In this document: positions 35,243 to 43,049 of the stretch, piece after piece
Layout: every line of letters begins with the position of its first letter
Numbering within the stretch: the first letter of the stretch is position 1
Source of the DNA: Acidobacteriota bacterium
GTDB lineage: Bacteria; Acidobacteriota; Terriglobia; Bryobacterales; Bryobacteraceae
Assembly: GCA_025353165.1 (NCBI GenBank)
Contig: JANXRE010000070.1
Location: forward strand, 40,288 to 104,287
Reading direction: 5' to 3'
Length of the DNA: 64,000 bases
Notes under the pieces: generated by a model
The model's database searches: none
What the model was told of the DNA's origin: nothing
Seen by the model: only the letters and a program-made list of their open reading frames with translations
Position numbers and translations under genes: made by a program

Positions 35243-35266
35243 CAGTGGGCGAAAGCCCACTTTTTT
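35243..35266 (+). terminator. Terminator-like leader hairpin upstream of rimP
   Basis: GTGGGC-GAAA-GCCCAC (35244-35260 region) is followed at once by six T, a textbook intrinsic terminator 22 bases before the rimP ATG. Placed in front of the rimP-nusA operon it could act as an attenuator; NusA feedback on its own leader is known in other bacteria. Confidence 0.7.
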
Positions 35267-35287
35267 ATTGCCTCGCACCCGAAGCCG

Positions 35288-35758
35288 ATGACCCTGGAAA
35301 CCTCGACCCTCGCCGCCCGCGTCAGCGAAATCGCCGAGCGTGTCGGTGCGTCCGAAGGCATCGAAATCGTCGAAGTCCGGGTGCTCGGCGCGGGAAAAAG
35401 CCGCCTCTTGCGAATTTTCATTGACAAGCCCGAGGGAGTCTCCCACGCCGATTGCGAACTCATCTCGCACAACGTCGGAACCATCCTCGATGTCGAGGAC
35501 GTCTTCCCCGACAGTTACACCCTGGAAGTAAGTTCTCCCGGAGTCGAGCGTAAATTGACCAAGCCCCGCGACTTCGAGCGCTTCGCCGGCCAAAAGGTCA
35601 AAGTCGTCCTCCGCGAGCCGCTGGAAAAACAGCGCCGTTGGGAAGGCGTGCTGAAACAGTACTCCGAAGGCGTCATCACCCTCGAGCCGTCGCCCGGCCG
35701 CGAACTCCAATTCCGCCTGGATCAGCTCGAAAAGGCCACCCTGAAGTTCGATTGGTAA
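35288..35758 (+). CDS. rimP: Ribosome maturation factor RimP
   Basis: A 156-residue protein, family-typical. The N-terminal alpha/beta domain includes GIEIVEVRVLGAGKSRLLRI and FIDKPEGVSHADCELISHNV, and the conserved DSYTLEVSSPGVERKL links to the C-terminal SH3-like domain. RimP assists 30S subunit assembly. The ATG at 35288 is chosen by homology; the frame remains open upstream through the leader hairpin. It opens the rimP-nusA-infB-DUF503-rbfA operon. Confidence 0.92.
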   Translation: MTLETSTLAARVSEIAERVGASEGIEIVEVRVLGAGKSRLLRIFIDKPEGVSHADCELISHNVGTILDVEDVFPDSYTLEVSSPGVERKLTKPRDFERFAGQKVKVVLREPLEKQRRWEGVLKQYSEGVITLEPSPGRELQFRLDQLEKATLKFDW

Positions 35759-35779
35759 ATCACCGGTTCTAGCCAAAAA

Positions 35780-37198
35780 ATGAGGGAGCGAGTGGGAAAC
35801 ATCTATCAGTCCATCGAGATTCTGAGCAAGGAGAAAGGCATCGACCCTCAAATCGTGCTCGATGCTGTGAAGGATGCCATGCTGGTCGCGGCGCGGAAAC
35901 ACTTCCGCACCACCGAGGACCTGATCGCCGAGCTCGACCCGGCCTCGGGGCAGATCCTGGTCTACGGCGTTCGGGCCGTCGTCGAGGACGTCCAGGATCC
36001 CGGCAAGGAAATGACCCTCGTGCAAGCCCGCGCCATCGACCCGGCAGTGGAACTCGGCGGCCAGATCAGAATCTCCAAACCCACCGACGTGCTTGGCCGC
36101 ATCGCCGCCCAGACCGCGAAGCAGGTCATTCTCCAGAAGGTCCGCGAAGCCGAGCGCGACACCGTCCACTCGGAGTACTCGGGCCGCATCGGCGAACTGG
36201 TGAACTGCACCGTCAAGCGCGTCGAAGGCCAGGACTTGGTGGTCGACATCGGAAAGACGGAAGCCCGGCTGCCGAAAAAGGAGCAGTCGCGGCTCGAGAG
36301 CTTCAGCGTCGGAGAAAGAGTCCGGTGCGTCATCCGGACCGTCGACAAGACCGGAAAGAACGCCGGCGTGATCGTCTCGCGCGCCGCCCCGGAGCTGGTC
36401 ATGCGCCTGTTCGAGCAGGAGGTGCCGGAGATCTACGACAGCACCGTCACCATCCGGGGCTGCGCCCGGGAAGCCGGCGAGCGCACGAAGATCGCGGTCT
36501 CCAGCCGCGACCGCGACGTCGACTCGGTCGGTGCCTGTGTCGGCATGAAAGGCATGCGCGTCCAGTCCATCATTCGCGAGCTGCGCGGCGAGAAGATCGA
36601 CATCATCGAGTTCTCCGACGATCCTGTCGTCTTCGCGACGCACGCGCTCAGCCCGGCAAAAATCTCCAAGGTCTCGGTCCTCGATGGCGGCGGCAGGCAC
36701 ATGGAAGTCGTGGTGGACGACAGCCAGTTGTCGCTCGCCATCGGCAAGAAGGGACAGAACGTCCGGCTCGGCGCAAAACTGCTCGGCTGGCGCATCGATA
36801 TTAAGAGCGAGGAAGAGAAGCGGCAGGAAGTCGAGTCGCAGATGACCGCCCTTTCGCAGCCGGGCGCTCCCATCTCGGCCCTCCTCGATTTCGGATTGTC
36901 CGAGCGGATCGCCGGCAAGATGGTCGAGGCCGGCATCGGGACCGTCGAGCAGTTGGGAGCCATGACGCCGGAAGGTATCCAGGCGGTGCCCGGCCTGGCG
37001 CAGGAGAGCATCGAGGAAATCCAGAACGTTGTGGCGGCCTATTACGCCGGCTACGATTCCTCAGCCGCAGCGACGGCGGCGCCGGCCCAAGCCGCCGAAC
37101 CGGAAGCAATCGAACCCCCTCCCGCGGAACCAGTCGCGATCGACGCGGTGGAGGAAGTCGAATTTGATACCATAAAGGACGCGGATCGGCCGGCCTGA
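35780..37198 (+). CDS. nusA: Transcription termination/antitermination factor NusA
   Basis: A 472-residue protein. The N-terminal RNAP-binding domain (residues ~1-125) is followed by an S1 domain (GELVNCTVKRVEGQDLVVDI) and two KH domains (IKVAVSSRDRDVDSVGACVG-like region and LSLAIGKKGQNVRLGAKLLG). A helix-hairpin-helix-like region (GTVEQLGAMTPEGIQAVPG) and an acidic tail rich in Ala/Glu/Pro end the protein. It modulates pausing, termination and antitermination. Located 21 bases after rimP. Confidence 0.95.
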   Translation: MRERVGNIYQSIEILSKEKGIDPQIVLDAVKDAMLVAARKHFRTTEDLIAELDPASGQILVYGVRAVVEDVQDPGKEMTLVQARAIDPAVELGGQIRISKPTDVLGRIAAQTAKQVILQKVREAERDTVHSEYSGRIGELVNCTVKRVEGQDLVVDIGKTEARLPKKEQSRLESFSVGERVRCVIRTVDKTGKNAGVIVSRAAPELVMRLFEQEVPEIYDSTVTIRGCAREAGERTKIAVSSRDRDVDSVGACVGMKGMRVQSIIRELRGEKIDIIEFSDDPVVFATHALSPAKISKVSVLDGGGRHMEVVVDDSQLSLAIGKKGQNVRLGAKLLGWRIDIKSEEEKRQEVESQMTALSQPGAPISALLDFGLSERIAGKMVEAGIGTVEQLGAMTPEGIQAVPGLAQESIEEIQNVVAAYYAGYDSSAAATAAPAQAAEPEAIEPPPAEPVAIDAVEEVEFDTIKDADRPA

Positions 37199-37320
37199 TA
37201 GTTCTACGCCCGAGCGGACGCCGTTGGTGGCAGGGAGTTGCGGCGACGATTGGGAAAAAGCTTCGGATCCATCAGCTATTTTTCCGTGTCGCAGGTCGAG
37301 AGTGATTAGTTTTGTTGCCT

Positions 37321-40233
37321 ATGAAGAAAATCCGAATTAACGAGCTGGCACGGGAGCTTGAGGTCAAACCGAACGTGATTATCGACATGCTCCCCGAGCT
37401 TGGGGTTGCCGAGAAGAAGACCCACTCCAGCTCGGTCGACGAGGATGTAGCGCTCGTCCTCCGCTCACGGCTCGGCTCCGGCCGCCCCGCCGGAGAAGGC
37501 GATTACATCGCGCCGTCGCGCCACGAGGAACCGGGAGAGCACGACGCCGCGCATCCGCATCCGGTCGAATCGATCGCGCACGCGCACGCGCTGGTTGCCG
37601 CCGTCGCCGAGCCCCCCGCCGCGTCCGCTCCGGCGGTGGAGGTTCCGATGGCCGCGCCGCCAGCCGCCGAGGAACATCCGGCGCCCGTTCGCGCCCCGCT
37701 TCGCCCGCCTCTCTCGTCCGGTCCGAGAGCGCCGCTGGCGCCGCCCCTGCGAAGCCGGCAAACGCCGCCTCCCATGCCCCAACCGGCGTTGCGTCCACCC
37801 ACGCCGCCCGCTCCCAAGCCCGGCCAGATCCTCGCCACCGGTCCGCGCGCCCCGCTGCCGCCGGACGTACCGCGTCCCAGCGTCGTGCTGCCCCCGGCGC
37901 TGCAAGCTCCCCGCGCGCCCGCCGCTCCTGGAATTCCCCGGCCGGCCGCGCCCGCCATGCCGTTGCCCCCGCGCCCCAGAATGCAGCCTCAGCCCGGCGC
38001 CGGCCAGTACGGCCAGCAGGCCAGTCAGGCGGCCCCGCGCCCGGCGCGCTCGAACCTCGTCGGCCAGCCCGTCGCGCGCCCCGTCGTACCGCCGAATCCC
38101 GCAGTTCTCGAGCGACTTCGCCAGCAGCAGCAGACGCAGATCAAGGCGATTCCCGGCCAGCCCGCTCCTCCGCCGCCCAGACCGGGATTTCCCCAGCGCC
38201 CGTCCGGCCTGGTCCCCGGCCGCCCTATTTATCCCGGGCCCATCCGTCCCGGAGGCTTCAGCCGGCCGCCCGGACCCGGTGGCCCCATGCGTCCGCCGAT
38301 GCCGGGAATGCGCGGCCGCGGCATGCACCCCACGGCGCTTCCTCCTCCGCCCCCGCCCCCCGGCGCGGACCGCCGCCACAAAACGAAGGCCGTTCCGTCG
38401 CGCGAGCGCGAGCGCGAAGAGGGTAAGCTCAAGCTCGGCCCGCGCCGTCAGGAGCAGTTCCAGCTTCCGCAGATCGATCGCGAGATCACCATCTCGGAAG
38501 GCATCACCGTCAAAGAACTGGCCGAGAAGCTGGGAGCCAAGGTCAACCTGGTCGTCAAGAAATTGATGGACAAGAAGATTTTCGCCACCATCAATCAGGC
38601 GCTCGACACCAAACTGGCCGAGGAGGTCGCGCGCGCGTTCGGCGCGTCCATCAACAAGGTCACCTACGAGGAAGAGTCCATCCACGGCGTTGAAGCCGGC
38701 GAGGTCGACGCCGATCGCGTGAAGCGGTCGCCCGTGGTCACCATCATGGGACACGTCGACCACGGCAAAACCAGCCTGCTGGACGCCATTCGATTTACCA
38801 ACGTCGCCCAAGGCGAAGCGGGCGGCATCACCCAGCACATCGGCGCATATCAGGTGGAGAAGAACGGCCGCAAGATTACCTTTATCGATACGCCCGGCCA
38901 CGAGGCGTTCACCCGCATGCGCGCCCGCGGCGCGAAGGTCACCGACGTCGTGATCCTCGTGGTCGCCGCCGACGACGGCGTCATGCCGCAAACGCTCGAA
39001 GCCATCGACCACGCCAAAGCCGCCAAAGTCCCCATCGTGGTCGCCATCAATAAAATCGACCGGCCCGATTCCCAGCCCGATCGCATCAAGCAGCAATTGA
39101 CCGATCGCGGCCTGCTGGCCGAGGATTGGGGCGGCGACACGGTGATGGTTCCCGTCTCGGCGAAGGCCAAGACCAACCTTGACCTGCTGCTTGAAATGAT
39201 TCTCCTGGTGTCGGACATGGCCGATCTTAAGGCCAACCCCGACCGTCCCGCCGTCGGCAACGTCCTGGAGGCTCAACTGGATCGCGGCCGCGGCCCGGTA
39301 GCCACCGTGCTCATCCGCAACGGCACGCTCCGCAACGGCGATTTCTTCATCTGCGGCGCGGTGTTCGGCAAGGTCCGCGCGCTGTTCAACGATCGCGGCG
39401 ATCAGGTGAAGGAAGCCGGACCCTCCATGCCCGTGGAGGTGCTCGGTCTCGATTCGCTCCCCGAGGTCGGCGACACCTTCCAGGTGGTCACCGATACCGC
39501 CAAAGCCAAGCAGATTGTCATGTATCGCGAGGGCAAGGATCGCGAAGCGGCCATGGCCAAGACCGCCCGCATGACCCTGGACAAGCTGCACCAGCATTTG
39601 AAGGAAGGCGAGATTAAGGAACTCAACATCATCATCAAGGCCGACGTGGGCGGCAGCGCCGAGGTCATCGCCGATACGCTGCAGAAGCTGACCAACGACA
39701 AAATCAAAATCCGCGTGCTGCGCGCCGGCGTCGGCGCCATCACCGAGGGCGACGTGCTTCTGGCCGCCACGTCCGACGCGATCGTGATCGGGTTCAACGT
39801 CCGGCCCGAGCGCGGCGCGCAGGCCGTCGCCGAGCACGAGAACGTCGACATCCGCCTCCACACGATCATCTACGACCTCACCGACGAGATCAAGCGCGCC
39901 ATGACCGGCCTGCTCGAGCCGGTGTTCAAAGAAGTGTATCGCGGCCGCGCCGAAGTGCGCGACACGTTCCGCATCACCAAGGTCGGCACGGTTGCCGGCT
40001 GCATGGTGCAGGACGGCGTGATTTCCCGCGACAGCCAGATCCGCCTGCTGCGCGACAACATCGTCATTCTCACCGGCAAGATCGACTCGCTCAAGCGCTT
40101 TAAGAACGATGCGAGCGAGGTCAAAACCGGCTTCGAGTGCGGCATCTCCCTCACGAACTTCAACGATGTGAAGCCGGGCGACATTATCGAGGCCTTCGTC
40201 GTCGAGCGCATTGCCGCGGAGGGTCCGGCGTAA
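37321..40233 (+). CDS. infB: Translation initiation factor IF-2
   Basis: A 970-residue protein. The first ~60 residues ([20 protein letters not shown]) form the IF2-N domain, then a long proline/alanine/arginine-rich linker to residue ~370 and a second IF2-N. The GTPase domain has [31 protein letters not shown] and NKIDRP. IF2 C-terminal domains that hold fMet-tRNA follow. The start at 37321 fits the family; a TTG 9 bases earlier is an alternative. The linker has unusual length and composition, which is common in this phylum. Confidence 0.96.
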   Translation: MKKIRINELARELEVKPNVIIDMLPELGVAEKKTHSSSVDEDVALVLRSRLGSGRPAGEGDYIAPSRHEEPGEHDAAHPHPVESIAHAHALVAAVAEPPAASAPAVEVPMAAPPAAEEHPAPVRAPLRPPLSSGPRAPLAPPLRSRQTPPPMPQPALRPPTPPAPKPGQILATGPRAPLPPDVPRPSVVLPPALQAPRAPAAPGIPRPAAPAMPLPPRPRMQPQPGAGQYGQQASQAAPRPARSNLVGQPVARPVVPPNPAVLERLRQQQQTQIKAIPGQPAPPPPRPGFPQRPSGLVPGRPIYPGPIRPGGFSRPPGPGGPMRPPMPGMRGRGMHPTALPPPPPPPGADRRHKTKAVPSREREREEGKLKLGPRRQEQFQLPQIDREITISEGITVKELAEKLGAKVNLVVKKLMDKKIFATINQALDTKLAEEVARAFGASINKVTYEEESIHGVEAGEVDADRVKRSPVVTIMGHVDHGKTSLLDAIRFTNVAQGEAGGITQHIGAYQVEKNGRKITFIDTPGHEAFTRMRARGAKVTDVVILVVAADDGVMPQTLEAIDHAKAAKVPIVVAINKIDRPDSQPDRIKQQLTDRGLLAEDWGGDTVMVPVSAKAKTNLDLLLEMILLVSDMADLKANPDRPAVGNVLEAQLDRGRGPVATVLIRNGTLRNGDFFICGAVFGKVRALFNDRGDQVKEAGPSMPVEVLGLDSLPEVGDTFQVVTDTAKAKQIVMYREGKDREAAMAKTARMTLDKLHQHLKEGEIKELNIIIKADVGGSAEVIADTLQKLTNDKIKIRVLRAGVGAITEGDVLLAATSDAIVIGFNVRPERGAQAVAEHENVDIRLHTIIYDLTDEIKRAMTGLLEPVFKEVYRGRAEVRDTFRITKVGTVAGCMVQDGVISRDSQIRLLRDNIVILTGKIDSLKRFKNDASEVKTGFECGISLTNFNDVKPGDIIEAFVVERIAAEGPA

Positions 40234-40234
40234 C

Positions 40235-40280
40235 GTGGCGCACGCACTTGTGCGTGCCGCCACTCATAGCGACGCCTGTC
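40235..40280 (+). repeat. Dispersed two-hairpin repeat, copy C
   Basis: Begins 1 base after the infB TAA, inside the rimP operon. The first stem GCACGCA-CTTG-TGCGTGC is perfect; the second is shortened by about 5 bases on its left arm relative to copy B. The DUF503 ATG is 4 bases after the end. Confidence 0.75.
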
Positions 40281-40284
40281 CTTT

Positions 40285-40590
40285 ATGGCGGACCTTAAGC
40301 CGGCGCCCGCGGTCGGCGTACTGACCCTCGAGCTCCGCATCGTCGGGGCGCATTCTTTAAAGGAGAAGCGTCACGTGGTGAAAGGCCTGAAGGACCGGCT
40401 GCGAGCCAATCACAACGTAGCCGTTTCCGAAATCGATTATCACGACGTGTGGCAGCGTTCTCTGATTGCCGCCGTCACCGTGTCCCCCGACCGCATCCGC
40501 GCGGAACAGGTGCTCCAGGGCGTCGAGAAAGAAGCGGCCTCGATACTCGGCGGAATGCTGGCTGAAACGGCCATCGAGTGGCTGGCTTAA
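40285..40590 (+). CDS. DUF503 (YlxP-like) protein
   Basis: A 101-residue protein with VGVLTLELRIVGAHSLKEKR and HNVAVSEIDYHDVWQRSLIA, the pattern of DUF503/YlxP. The family sits between infB and rbfA in many bacteria and is thought to act in ribosome maturation, though no reaction is established. The rbfA ATG begins 3 bases after its stop. Confidence 0.88.
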   Translation: MADLKPAPAVGVLTLELRIVGAHSLKEKRHVVKGLKDRLRANHNVAVSEIDYHDVWQRSLIAAVTVSPDRIRAEQVLQGVEKEAASILGGMLAETAIEWLA

Positions 40591-40593
40591 ACC

Positions 40594-40950
40594 ATGGATC
40601 CCCACCGCACAGAACGAGTCTCCGAGGCGCTCCGCGAGGAACTGGAAGAGCTCATCGGGTACGAACTCGCCGACCCTAGAGTCGGCGAAGTCTTCGTGAC
40701 CGAAGTGCTCATCGGCCCCGACCTTCGCCACGCCCATGTGCGCCTCTCGATGCCGCCCGGCGATCAGAAGCGCGACGAAGCCCTGGCCGCGCTGGAACAC
40801 GCCCGCGGCTTCCTGAAGCGCGAGCTGTCGCTGCGGCTCGAGCTCCGCCGCCTCCCCGAGCTCCACTTCGAGCCCGATCTCTCCTCCTCCACCGCCCAGC
40901 GCATGGAAGCGCTCCTCAAGCGCGTCCGCCGCGGCCGCCCGCGCGAATAA
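40594..40950 (+). CDS. rbfA: Ribosome-binding factor A
   Basis: A 118-residue KH-fold protein: HRTERVSEALREELEELIG, LADPRVGEVFVTEVLIGPDL and a C-terminal RLPELHFEPDLSSSTAQRME are the RbfA landmarks. It binds the 30S subunit and assists maturation of the 16S rRNA 5' end. It closes the rimP-nusA-infB-ylxP-rbfA operon. truB, which often follows rbfA, is not here; ~280 AT-richer bases lie beyond. Confidence 0.93.
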   Translation: MDPHRTERVSEALREELEELIGYELADPRVGEVFVTEVLIGPDLRHAHVRLSMPPGDQKRDEALAALEHARGFLKRELSLRLELRRLPELHFEPDLSSSTAQRMEALLKRVRRGRPRE

Positions 40951-41136
40951 CGCGCCTTGCTCTGGCGGCCAAGAGGGCGTAATTTCACGCCGATCTCAAG
41001 TAATTTTTAAGAAATACACTTAGAAATAAAACTGGAGATAGAATGTTCTCCGCGCGATCAGGGTGACGATTGAGCCGCTCGGCATCCGCATCCAAATGAC
41101 TTCCTGCCGACGTTTGAAAGCATTCAGGATCAAAAC

Positions 41137-41166
41137 TTGACACCGTTGCCTTTCGCCTTGTACACT
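41137..41166 (+). promoter_or_regulatory. Sigma-70-like promoter
   Basis: TTGACA (41137-41142), an 18-base spacer and TACACT (41161-41166) lie ~60 bases before the ATG of the secreted protein at 41228, in the AT-rich gap after rbfA. AAGGA stands ~10 bases before that ATG. Confidence 0.55.
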
Positions 41167-41227
41167 ACTTAAACCATTAAATTACTACGGTTAAGATTAA
41201 AACTCTAGCCGGATAAGGACCAATCGA

Positions 41228-42274
41228 ATGAAGATGCCCTCGCTCTTCGCATGCTGTTTCTTTGTCTCGGCGCTGGCTAGCGTCGCTCAAAATAGTTTTA
41301 TCGCTGGGCAGTACGTGCTGCAAGAAGCCGGCCGGGATCTCGGCCCGATCAGGAAATACATCATGAACCAGCCGACGGTGCATGGCGCGAGTATTCTCAT
41401 TATCTGGAGCCATGTCGACCAGGGAGCCGGACAGTACGACTGGTCCAGCGTCGAAAACCAGATCTCGCCCTGGTCAGCCATTCAAAAACCCGTCAACCTG
41501 ATTGTGTGGGGAACCGGCTTTACTTCCAACAACGCAACACCGATGTACGTCGTCGAGGATCCCGGCTATCAATCGGTGACCTGCCACGGTGAATCGTATC
41601 CTGTGTATTACAATTCGGTCTACAAGCAAAGCTATCAGACCTTTATCAAGGCGCTATTGAATCGCTATGGCAGCGATCCCCGCATAGGCTACATCCGCGT
41701 CGGCCTGTCGCGCGGCGGCGAGGCCTTTCCGACCTGTTTGGCCGCGTTGATACAATTGGGCGGCTATACGGATCTCGACCAATTCAATTCTGTCTGGGAA
41801 AGCTACATCGCTGAAATGACGGCGGTTCAGCAGACTGTTCCGCACACCGCACAATTGGTGACCCCGGTGAATCAATACGGCACCTTGGGGCAATACGAGG
41901 TCCCCGACTGGGAGGCGGCAAACGCCGTGACTCTGGGCTTTGGCTTTGGCTGCCAAGGTCTGCAACTGTCGGATACCATCTCTTATCCCAACAGCCCCTG
42001 CGCTTCCGACTGGTGCGCGCTATTTGCCGGGCAGCCGGCCACAGTGCCGCGCTATCTGCAAACCATAAGCGCCAGCGATCCCGCTAATGTGACGGGGGGC
42101 GTGGGTTCGCTGACCGTTTTGTTGCCTTTCGCGCTGAGTCTTGGCGCGCAGGCGCTGGAGATCTACGTTGACGACTGGCAGGTGGCCTACGATCCAACCA
42201 GCCCGAATTACGCCAAATACGGCGCGGCCTACCGGCGGGTGTTTGCGCAGACGCAAGCGGCGCTGGGTTACTAG
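41228..42274 (+). CDS. Secreted TIM-barrel (glycoside-hydrolase-like) protein, function unknown
   Basis: A 348-residue protein with a signal peptide (MKMPSLFACCFFVSALASVA). Features that recall a glycosidase barrel are ILIIWSHVDQGAGQYDWSSV, NLIVWGTGF, YIRVGLSRGGEAFPTC (a possible acid residue) and LEIYVDDWQVAYDP near the end (a second). The pattern WS..D...G.YDW resembles GH42-like and related beta-barrel hydrolases. Lower GC than the rbfA operon and its own promoter suggest an independent acquisition. No neighbouring sugar genes, so the substrate cannot be guessed. Confidence 0.65.
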   Translation: MKMPSLFACCFFVSALASVAQNSFIAGQYVLQEAGRDLGPIRKYIMNQPTVHGASILIIWSHVDQGAGQYDWSSVENQISPWSAIQKPVNLIVWGTGFTSNNATPMYVVEDPGYQSVTCHGESYPVYYNSVYKQSYQTFIKALLNRYGSDPRIGYIRVGLSRGGEAFPTCLAALIQLGGYTDLDQFNSVWESYIAEMTAVQQTVPHTAQLVTPVNQYGTLGQYEVPDWEAANAVTLGFGFGCQGLQLSDTISYPNSPCASDWCALFAGQPATVPRYLQTISASDPANVTGGVGSLTVLLPFALSLGAQALEIYVDDWQVAYDPTSPNYAKYGAAYRRVFAQTQAALGY

Positions 42275-42339
42275 CGCGGCAGCCCGCAAACCCCTTGCCT
42301 CCTCCGGGGGGTTCTAGTACAGTGACAATAGGGTGAACC

Positions 42340-42999
42340 ATGTCCCTACGCATCAATGAAACCGCTCCGAACTTTACCGCCGAGACCACGCACGGCGCGA
42401 TTACTTTCCACGACTGGATCGGAGACGGCTGGGCCATCCTGTTCTCCCACCCCAAGGATTTCACTCCCGTCTGCACCACCGAGCTCGGCTACATGGCCGG
42501 GCTCCAGCCCGAATTCGCCAAGCGGAACTGCAAGATCATCGGCCTCAGCGTCGACCCGGTGAGCAGCCACGGCAGATGGGCCGCCGACATTCAGGAGACC
42601 CAGGGCCACGCGGTGAACTACCCGATGATCGGCGATCCCGAGCTCAAAGTCGCCAAGCTCTACGACATGCTGCCCGCCGACGCCGGCGAAACCTCCGAGG
42701 GCCGCACCGCCGCCACCAACGCCACCGTGCGAACCGTGTTCGTGGTGGGCCCGGACAAGAAGATCAAGCTCATGCTCAGCTATCCCATGGGCACGGGCCG
42801 CAACTTCGACGAGATCCTGCGCGTCGTCGATTCCATGCAGCTTACGGCGAAGTACAAGGTCGCCACGCCGGTGAATTGGAAGCAAGGCGAGGATGTCATC
42901 ATCCTGCCGTCGGTGTCCGACGACGAGGCCAAACAGACCTACCCCGGAGGCTGGAAGGCATCCAAGCCTTATCTCCGCATCGTCCCCCAACCGAAATAG
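42340..42999 (+). CDS. 1-Cys (Prx6-type) peroxiredoxin
   Basis: A 219-residue thiol peroxidase. The peroxidatic cysteine is C45 in KDFTPVCTTELGYMAG. The extended C-terminus (NWKQGEDVIILPSVSDDEA) is the dimer-forming domain of Prx6 enzymes, and no conserved resolving cysteine is obvious. It reduces H2O2, organic peroxides and peroxynitrite in the cytoplasm. Only ~65 bases separate it from the upstream gene, but a new promoter is likely because the two are unrelated. REP copy D follows immediately. Confidence 0.92.
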   Translation: MSLRINETAPNFTAETTHGAITFHDWIGDGWAILFSHPKDFTPVCTTELGYMAGLQPEFAKRNCKIIGLSVDPVSSHGRWAADIQETQGHAVNYPMIGDPELKVAKLYDMLPADAGETSEGRTAATNATVRTVFVVGPDKKIKLMLSYPMGTGRNFDEILRVVDSMQLTAKYKVATPVNWKQGEDVIILPSVSDDEAKQTYPGGWKASKPYLRIVPQPK

Positions 43000-43001
43000 G
43001 C

Positions 43002-43049
43002 GTGGCGCACGCACTCCTGCCTGCCGCGTCGCCACTCCTGGCGACGCCT
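43002..43049 (+). repeat. Dispersed two-hairpin repeat, copy D
   Basis: Starts 2 bases after the peroxiredoxin stop and ends at the end of the convergent acylase gene. First stem GCACGCA/TGCCTGC (one mismatch). Second stem GCGTCGCC-ACTCCT-GGCGACGC is perfect and differs from copy B by a compensatory pair change. Confidence 0.78.

Noticed and set aside
37465..40263. A 932-residue minus-strand open frame opposite infB
   Set aside because: It is a high-GC shadow of infB with low-complexity Gly/Asp composition and no start region or homology.
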